Positions 22,739 to 27,986 of a DNA stretch of 27,986 nucleotides are shown here, piece by piece. This DNA comes from Lachnospiraceae bacterium (GTDB lineage Bacteria > Bacillota_A > Clostridia > Lachnospirales > Lachnospiraceae): assembly GCA_028694115.1 (NCBI GenBank), contig JAQUUB010000005.1, positions 1 through 27,986 on the forward strand, read 5' to 3'. A program made the position numbers and the translations under genes. Position 1 is the stretch's first letter. Every line of letters begins with the position of its first letter. The notes under the pieces are model-generated. The model saw only the letters and a program-made list of their open reading frames with translations. It was not told the origin of the DNA and ran no database searches.

Positions 22739-25700
22739 CTATTTTATCTTAAATATTTTTGTCATACTTCCCGTAAAGCTACTGCCCTCTACGGCATTAA
22801 TGATGATTTCACCCTTTCCAACTTTTACATTACTATTGTAGGTAACGGTATAATCTTGATCCTGTTTCAATAGTCTCTTTTTATAATACAGCTTGAAGGA
22901 TGGTGTAAGCGCCTCTCCCGTGTAGGTCTGTGTTTTTAATTCTTTGACCGCAAAACCTTTTCCAAGAGCAATTTTATTGATTAGGAAGTCTTTGGTTACG
23001 GTTCCGCTGTAGTTCCCTTTTCCTGTGATAACAACGGTTGCTGTTCCTGCCTTGGTGGTAGTACTTGCCTGATAATTATTACTGTATGTCAACGTATAAT
23101 CCTTATTTATCTTCAGTTTTTTACCAGCTTTGTTTTTCACTATAACCTTAGGATTCACTGCAGTCCCCGTATAATTAACTGCTTTAATATCTTCTCTCGT
23201 TGTTTCTGTACTGACATCTAATGCTTTGATTTTAAAGTAATAATTCTTGGTGCCCTTATTACTTCCTTTTCCTTTTACAATTGCTATCGCTGTTCCTGCA
23301 TTTACATTACTCTTATAGGATACGGTATAGTCCTTCTTGATCTGTAATACACCACCAGAAGAATCTTTTACTGTTAGGACAGGCATCTTCTTTTTTCCAT
23401 CATAGGTGTAACCTGACTCTGGTATATCTGCAGTAATTGACAATCCTGTCAAAATTTTTGTATTTACAGGAAAAATCTTAAAACTTCCAGATTTTTTCCC
23501 AGTATAGTTATTGATTCCTTCGATTGTGAATTTACCAGTTCCAGCCTTTTGATTGTTTTTCAGACCGGTAATACTAAAATCCACACCCTCTGTCAGTCTC
23601 TTCCCATTATCCATAATAATGACAGCTGGAGAAAGTGCCATCCCTGTAGTAACCATATCATATGCTTCCATTGAAACACCTTTGATTGCTTTTGGTGCAA
23701 TGGTAAATTTGATTTCTTTCGTTCCGTTATAAGCACCAATTCCATAAATAATTGCAACAGCCGTATCTATTCCAGCATTACTATTATTGCGATAAGAAAG
23801 AATGTAATCTGCATTTTCAACCAATGTATCCTTGCCATTCTTAACCGTCAGCTTTGGTGTCACCATCTGTCCCGTATAGATCTGTTTCTTAATTGCTTTT
23901 ACCGTAGCACCTCCAATATCAACTGCATCCAAAGCACTTTTTCCAGTTACAATAATTTGACATTTTGCACTGGCGCCACCTGACAGGCTTGCTGTGATGA
24001 TTGCAGTTCCGGCTCCTATTGCCGTCACGGTTCCATTGTCTACGTTAGCAACCTTCTGATTGCTGCTCGACCAGGAGAGTTTTTCCTCTGTTATGGCTGA
24101 TGGCGTTGCAGTTAGCTTCACCGTATTCCCTTCCTGCATAGAAATCGATGTTTGATCTAAGGAAAGTGTGATATCTGCTTCTGGTACATCGACTGAGGAA
24201 GTAATTACACCAACATATCCCGTCTCATTTTCACCCTGCTTGCGATCCTCACTTTCGGCCGTCATAAAATAAACCTCTGTCGAACTGATTCCAGACAGTT
24301 CTGAACTGGTAAACTGGTGCTCACCAGCTTTCTTAATCTTCAGTGTTTTCGTTGGCGTATTATCACCTATTTTATAGAAATTAACCGTAACTGGGAGCAT
24401 CCCTGATCGCTCCCCGATTTCAATGGAATCATAAGAACTCCATGATGTTTTCTCATCATGACGTTCCGTGGAAGTCTGAAACCGTAAAGATGCTGTGGAA
24501 TCTGTTGCATAATATCCATATTTCGGATCTACATTGTATGTTTCATTCTCGTAATAAACGGTACTGTCGGTTCCATCCAGCGTATATCCTTCTTTATTTG
24601 TCTTTGAGAGGACCTTGATATAACATCCCAGATAGTCTGCTGGGATTCCTGTTAATGTAATCCATATATATGCATCACTATAGCTTGCCGATTTCACGGA
24701 CCAGCCATTGATTTCATTTCCCAATAAATCATGTACTTCCAATGTGTAGGAATCCTTTACCAGCTGTAACGCATCTGCATCACTTACCTTTGAATGATAG
24801 ACCTTTCTATATTCGCCCTTTAACTGATTTGACTCAATATAAACTTTGTAATCCCCATTACTGTTTCCATATGCATAATTAGACTCCATATAGAATAAAT
24901 CATTGTTATAGACAGCAATTCGTGGTGTAGCTACCAATGTATTATTGCAATAAACATTAAGATAATATTTTCCACTAGAAAGCTGTGTTCCTGTTCCTCT
25001 CTTACCAGTAAGCTTCACACATTTTTTGCCGTTATACGTGGTTTCTTCTGCTCTCAATGATACAGCATCTCCCAGTTTCGAATTCGATGTCTTATCCAGA
25101 TATGCTTCATAGGTAAGTGTCTTATCTGTCTGATTTGGTAATGTAATATCAAAGTCAATGCTTGTAGAATCTGATGTTCGGATTGCATCATCAGAATTCA
25201 ATCGGTAGGACATAGAGGAGGAGGAATTACTGTCAATTCCATACCAGGTAATCTTACTGCTGTAATTCTCTGTTCCTTTATAATTCTCTGTATATACGAT
25301 TTTTTTATAATAATATTTATCTCTATCTGGAACAAATTCATTTCCATCCAGACCCTTCAGATTCAGATTTGCCCATCCCTTGGTAACCGTTCCTTCTGCA
25401 ACCGCAAGCTGTGTACGGTAATTTGAATCAGAATACAGTTTAATAGAAACCTTCGTTCCATCCGTCACCTTAGAATCAAAACACACCCTGTATTTATTTA
25501 CACTGCTTCGATAATTATAATACTCCGAACGAACATGATCGCTTTGCTCATAATATGTAATCGTCTTGTTTTTACGGCCATCTACGAATTCATATCCACT
25601 CTCACTGCCAACCGTCACATGGAGGGTACTTTGATCTTTCCAATAGGTGTCTACCTCTAATTTTTTTAACTGATACTGGTAAGTACTGTTGCCGATATAT

Positions 25701-27986
25701 GCCACACTACTCTTTTCAGAAATCTCTTTACCATCTTTTGCCTTGATGACCGGCCACACCTTCTGTGGATCAATATTCACTCCCCTCATATCCAGATAAT
25801 AATAGGCTCCTGCATTATCATTTTTCTGGTTCTCCCGGTAGCCTCTATTTATCTCTGCAATCACAGCCTTTGCTGAGATATGTACAATGTTGGTAAAGGA
25901 ATATTCTTTCTCATCCTCCATTTTAATGACCAGATGATAATCCCCTTCTGTAAGTAATTTTGAAAATTGAATAGTGGAACTAATCTGCATTTTATTCCAT
26001 TTTATATCATTTTCATTAAACTCGTATATTTTAGAAAATATTCCATCATAACGGGAATCACGGTAATTGCTAGAATAGGAATTTGTGTAACTATCCTTTC
26101 CTACTACGATACCCTCCGCATTCTTCAACTGAATCTCTGTGGCTTTAAAGGTACCCGGGATATAGCCTATGACTGATAGTTCTTTATCAGACGCATCCGC
26201 ATAAACGTCCTCTATCACTCCCTCATCACCAGCAAACGTAATAGTTCTGGTTTCTTCCCACTGTTTATTGCCATAACAATCCGTAAGTTTCATTGCCACC
26301 TGATAAGTCCCTGCTGCAATCTCAAGGTCCGGAAATGAATAATAATATGCACCATTACTAGCTTCTATTGTAGACGTCTTTTCTTTCTCATTGACAGTCA
26401 CGGTTAATGTATACTTTCTTTTTATAGGGAAATTTTGTGCCTCTAAGAAAAATGGGTGTTTTACACCTATCGCATAATATTTGTCTGCCGTAATACACTG
26501 CGTTGTACTTTCCAGCTGATTGCTTCGCGTCTCTGTAATCCAACTGGTCTTATCGCTTATACTGGCAGGCAATTTTGCCTCTGTTATAGAGCTAGATTCA
26601 ATAAAATTATACTTAAAATTAAAATTCCATGCAGAAGAAATTTTGTTAAGTTTTGATAAATTCGGCATTTCTGTCAGTTTATTTCCAGCCAAATTGATAG
26701 ATTCCAAACTGGTTAAATTCTCGATCTCGAATGCAGATGACAAATCCTGCCCTGTGATTTCCAAATCCGTGAGATTTACCAGATGATTCACTCCATTTAG
26801 TGACAGCACCGGTGTTGGCAGAACGGATGTTACAACATCCTCACTTGTTATTTTTAACTCTGTAATTTTTTCTAATTGGCTTTGCTTAATTGTAGTGATA
26901 TCGGTTGAAAGATTCAGCTGACCTATTATCTTGTTAAAAATCTGTTCATCAAAATCTGATTTTAAATACTCTGTATCTTGTGTTGTTTGAAAGCTGCCTG
27001 TACAGCTTGTTAATAAATTTGTATTTGAGTAATCATCATAGATCTTTAATGTATATTCATACTCTGTATTTGCTGTCAAATCCGTTAATAAGATGCTATT
27101 TTCTGATGCAGTTGCATTTGCATTGTTCGAGCTGGTGGACTCTGACCCTTTTGGTTTGTACTCAAAATTTAAATTCATCTGATAAGAATCAACCCGATAA
27201 TACGGATTTAATTTTATGCTCATCACTGCACTGTTGACAAAACTTTTGGGTGTACACGTAGTCTGCAGATCTGCCGACGATTTCGCTGTTATCGTAACGG
27301 GTGCAGTTGTTACAGGTGTTTTTACCAAGTCTCCTGTATATACTTCTGCTTCCAGCCAAAAATCCTTACTCTGATCCTTTCCCAAAAAAACAGTGCCTTC
27401 ATACATATCCGGTATGATATTACCATCTTCATCATACATTTCTGAAGCATAAGATGGGTTTATTCCACCCTTTATATAAATATTTTGATTAACAATATTT
27501 TCATCATCCGGATTTACCAATTGAAACTCTACTTTTGCTTTTGTATAACCTATCTCTTTAACTGTGAAGTCTGTGAAAGAAACCTTGGATTCTGTAACTG
27601 CCGCCTTTGTTGTAAAGGATGCTGCATTTGTTATCTTATAGAAAGCACCATTTTCTTCATAAAATAACTGATAGTAATAAGTTGCTGATGGGTGGAATCC
27701 CTGTGGTTTGAAATAGATTGTTTGTTTACTTTCCTCATAATCCTTTTCATTATCTTGTTCTCCAGCATAATTCCATTTGTCACTATATATATATATATCG
27801 CTGATCACATCATCAACTGGAAGATTTGCTTCTGTGTCACTGTATAGAACATAAAAATTGTATGCAGAATAATCCGTACTATTGACACTTACTGTGATGT
27901 CTGCGTTGTAGGAACCCGGCTGCGCTGTCACTCCTTCTATTGGAATATTTATGGAATTCAGCGTTCCAGTCACCACCTCATTCGGA
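22739..27986 (-). CDS. Giant surface protein, paralogue of the 180-5390 gene (5' end outside window)
   Basis: The reading frame is open to the right edge (the residues before the first in-frame GTG read PNEVV, like the SEN-type stalk of its paralogue), so the signal peptide lies outside. About 1749 residues are visible. The order matches the other copy: Fn3-like opening (IEGVTAQPGSYNADITVSVNSTDYSAYNFYVLYSD), leucine-rich repeats (26630-26790), a long beta-rich middle, a Big_2 domain (about 23940-24180) and five C-terminal repeats of about 80 residues. The C-terminal part is nearly identical to its paralogue. It differs by an additional Fn3-like module of roughly 100 residues before the conserved SDFDEQIF (about 26960-27300). 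No LPXTG tail. Probably a surface adhesin or polymer-binding protein; ligand unknown. Confidence 0.92.
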   Translation of the reverse strand, partial: PNEVVTGTLNSINIPIEGVTAQPGSYNADITVSVNSTDYSAYNFYVLYSDTEANLPVDDVISDIYIYSDKWNYAGEQDNEKDYEESKQTIYFKPQGFHPSATYYYQLFYEENGAFYKITNAASFTTKAAVTESKVSFTDFTVKEIGYTKAKVEFQLVNPDDENIVNQNIYIKGGINPSYASEMYDEDGNIIPDMYEGTVFLGKDQSKDFWLEAEVYTGDLVKTPVTTAPVTITAKSSADLQTTCTPKSFVNSAVMSIKLNPYYRVDSYQMNLNFEYKPKGSESTSSNNANATASENSILLTDLTANTEYEYTLKIYDDYSNTNLLTSCTGSFQTTQDTEYLKSDFDEQIFNKIIGQLNLSTDITTIKQSQLEKITELKITSEDVVTSVLPTPVLSLNGVNHLVNLTDLEITGQDLSSAFEIENLTSLESINLAGNKLTEMPNLSKLNKISSAWNFNFKYNFIESSSITEAKLPASISDKTSWITETRSNQLESTTQCITADKYYAIGVKHPFFLEAQNFPIKRKYTLTVTVNEKEKTSTIEASNGAYYYSFPDLEIAAGTYQVAMKLTDCYGNKQWEETRTITFAGDEGVIEDVYADASDKELSVIGYIPGTFKATEIQLKNAEGIVVGKDSYTNSYSSNYRDSRYDGIFSKIYEFNENDIKWNKMQISSTIQFSKLLTEGDYHLVIKMEDEKEYSFTNIVHISAKAVIAEINRGYRENQKNDNAGAYYYLDMRGVNIDPQKVWPVIKAKDGKEISEKSSVAYIGNSTYQYQLKKLEVDTYWKDQSTLHVTVGSESGYEFVDGRKNKTITYYEQSDHVRSEYYNYRSSVNKYRVCFDSKVTDGTKVSIKLYSDSNYRTQLAVAEGTVTKGWANLNLKGLDGNEFVPDRDKYYYKKIVYTENYKGTENYSSKITWYGIDSNSSSSMSYRLNSDDAIRTSDSTSIDFDITLPNQTDKTLTYEAYLDKTSNSKLGDAVSLRAEETTYNGKKCVKLTGKRGTGTQLSSGKYYLNVYCNNTLVATPRIAVYNNDLFYMESNYAYGNSNGDYKVYIESNQLKGEYRKVYHSKVSDADALQLVKDSYTLEVHDLLGNEINGWSVKSASYSDAYIWITLTGIPADYLGCYIKVLSKTNKEGYTLDGTDSTVYYENETYNVDPKYGYYATDSTASLRFQTSTERHDEKTSWSSYDSIEIGERSGMLPVTVNFYKIGDNTPTKTLKIKKAGEHQFTSSELSGISSTEVYFMTAESEDRKQGENETGYVGVITSSVDVPEADITLSLDQTSISMQEGNTVKLTATPSAITEEKLSWSSSNQKVANVDNGTVTAIGAGTAIITASLSGGASAKCQIIVTGKSALDAVDIGGATVKAIKKQIYTGQMVTPKLTVKNGKDTLVENADYILSYRNNSNAGIDTAVAIIYGIGAYNGTKEIKFTIAPKAIKGVSMEAYDMVTTGMALSPAVIIMDNGKRLTEGVDFSITGLKNNQKAGTGKFTIEGINNYTGKKSGSFKIFPVNTKILTGLSITADIPESGYTYDGKKKMPVLTVKDSSGGVLQIKKDYTVSYKSNVNAGTAIAIVKGKGSNKGTKNYYFKIKALDVSTETTREDIKAVNYTGTAVNPKVIVKNKAGKKLKINKDYTLTYSNNYQASTTTKAGTATVVITGKGNYSGTVTKDFLINKIALGKGFAVKELKTQTYTGEALTPSFKLYYKKRLLKQDQDYTVTYNSNVKVGKGEIIINAVEGSSFTGSMTKIFKIK

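Overview
The window comes from a low-GC Gram-positive bacterium, most likely a Lachnospiraceae-type Clostridium. The support is indirect: AT-rich DNA, strong AGGAGG-type ribosome sites, rho-independent terminators, and two very large secreted proteins with Ser/Glu/Asn-rich 'SEN' N-termini, a Big_2 domain and C-terminal beta-repeats of a kind common in that family. Apart from a 3' gene fragment at the left edge, every gene lies on the minus strand, so the window is best read from right to left.

Right part (27986 to 19952): a giant surface protein cut by the window edge, an intracellular GH13 neopullulanase-type enzyme, then tRNA-Tyr(GUA) and tRNA-Leu(UAA). Accessory block (19846 to 17639): a PadR regulator with a palindromic operator over its own promoter, a coupled 49-aa membrane peptide, a 24-bp perfect inverted repeat, an AAA ATPase with a DUF4143-type C-terminus, and a 71-codon-class small protein.

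Central part (17416 to 11170): an Lrp/AsnC regulator followed by a six-gene operon: D-amino-acid aminotransferase, DUF4392 protein, pxpB, pxpC, DUF1445 protein, pxpA. The DUF1445 and DUF4392 families are the two halves of animal mitochondrial D-glutamate cyclase (DGLUCY). PxpABC is the bacterial ATP-dependent 5-oxoprolinase. Together they suggest a route from D-amino acids to D-glutamate, then 5-oxoproline, then glutamate, probably under Lrp control. This is the most interesting system in the window. Its weak point is stereochemistry: D-glutamate cyclase yields 5-oxo-D-proline, whereas 5-oxoprolinase is known to act on the L form.

Left part (11072 to 1): a cytidylate kinase-like gene, then livJ-livH-livM-livG-livF, an ABC importer of the branched-chain amino acid class, with a hairpin between livJ and livH. 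A second giant surface protein follows, a paralogue of the one at the right edge, and it lies between two copies of a 37-bp terminator sequence.

Several start codons are moved inwards from the longest open frame because a good ribosome site and the family's usual length agree: livH, the cytidylate kinase-like gene, pxpA, the DUF1445 gene, lrp, the ATPase and padR. All functional calls rest on reading motifs by eye; no database search was run.
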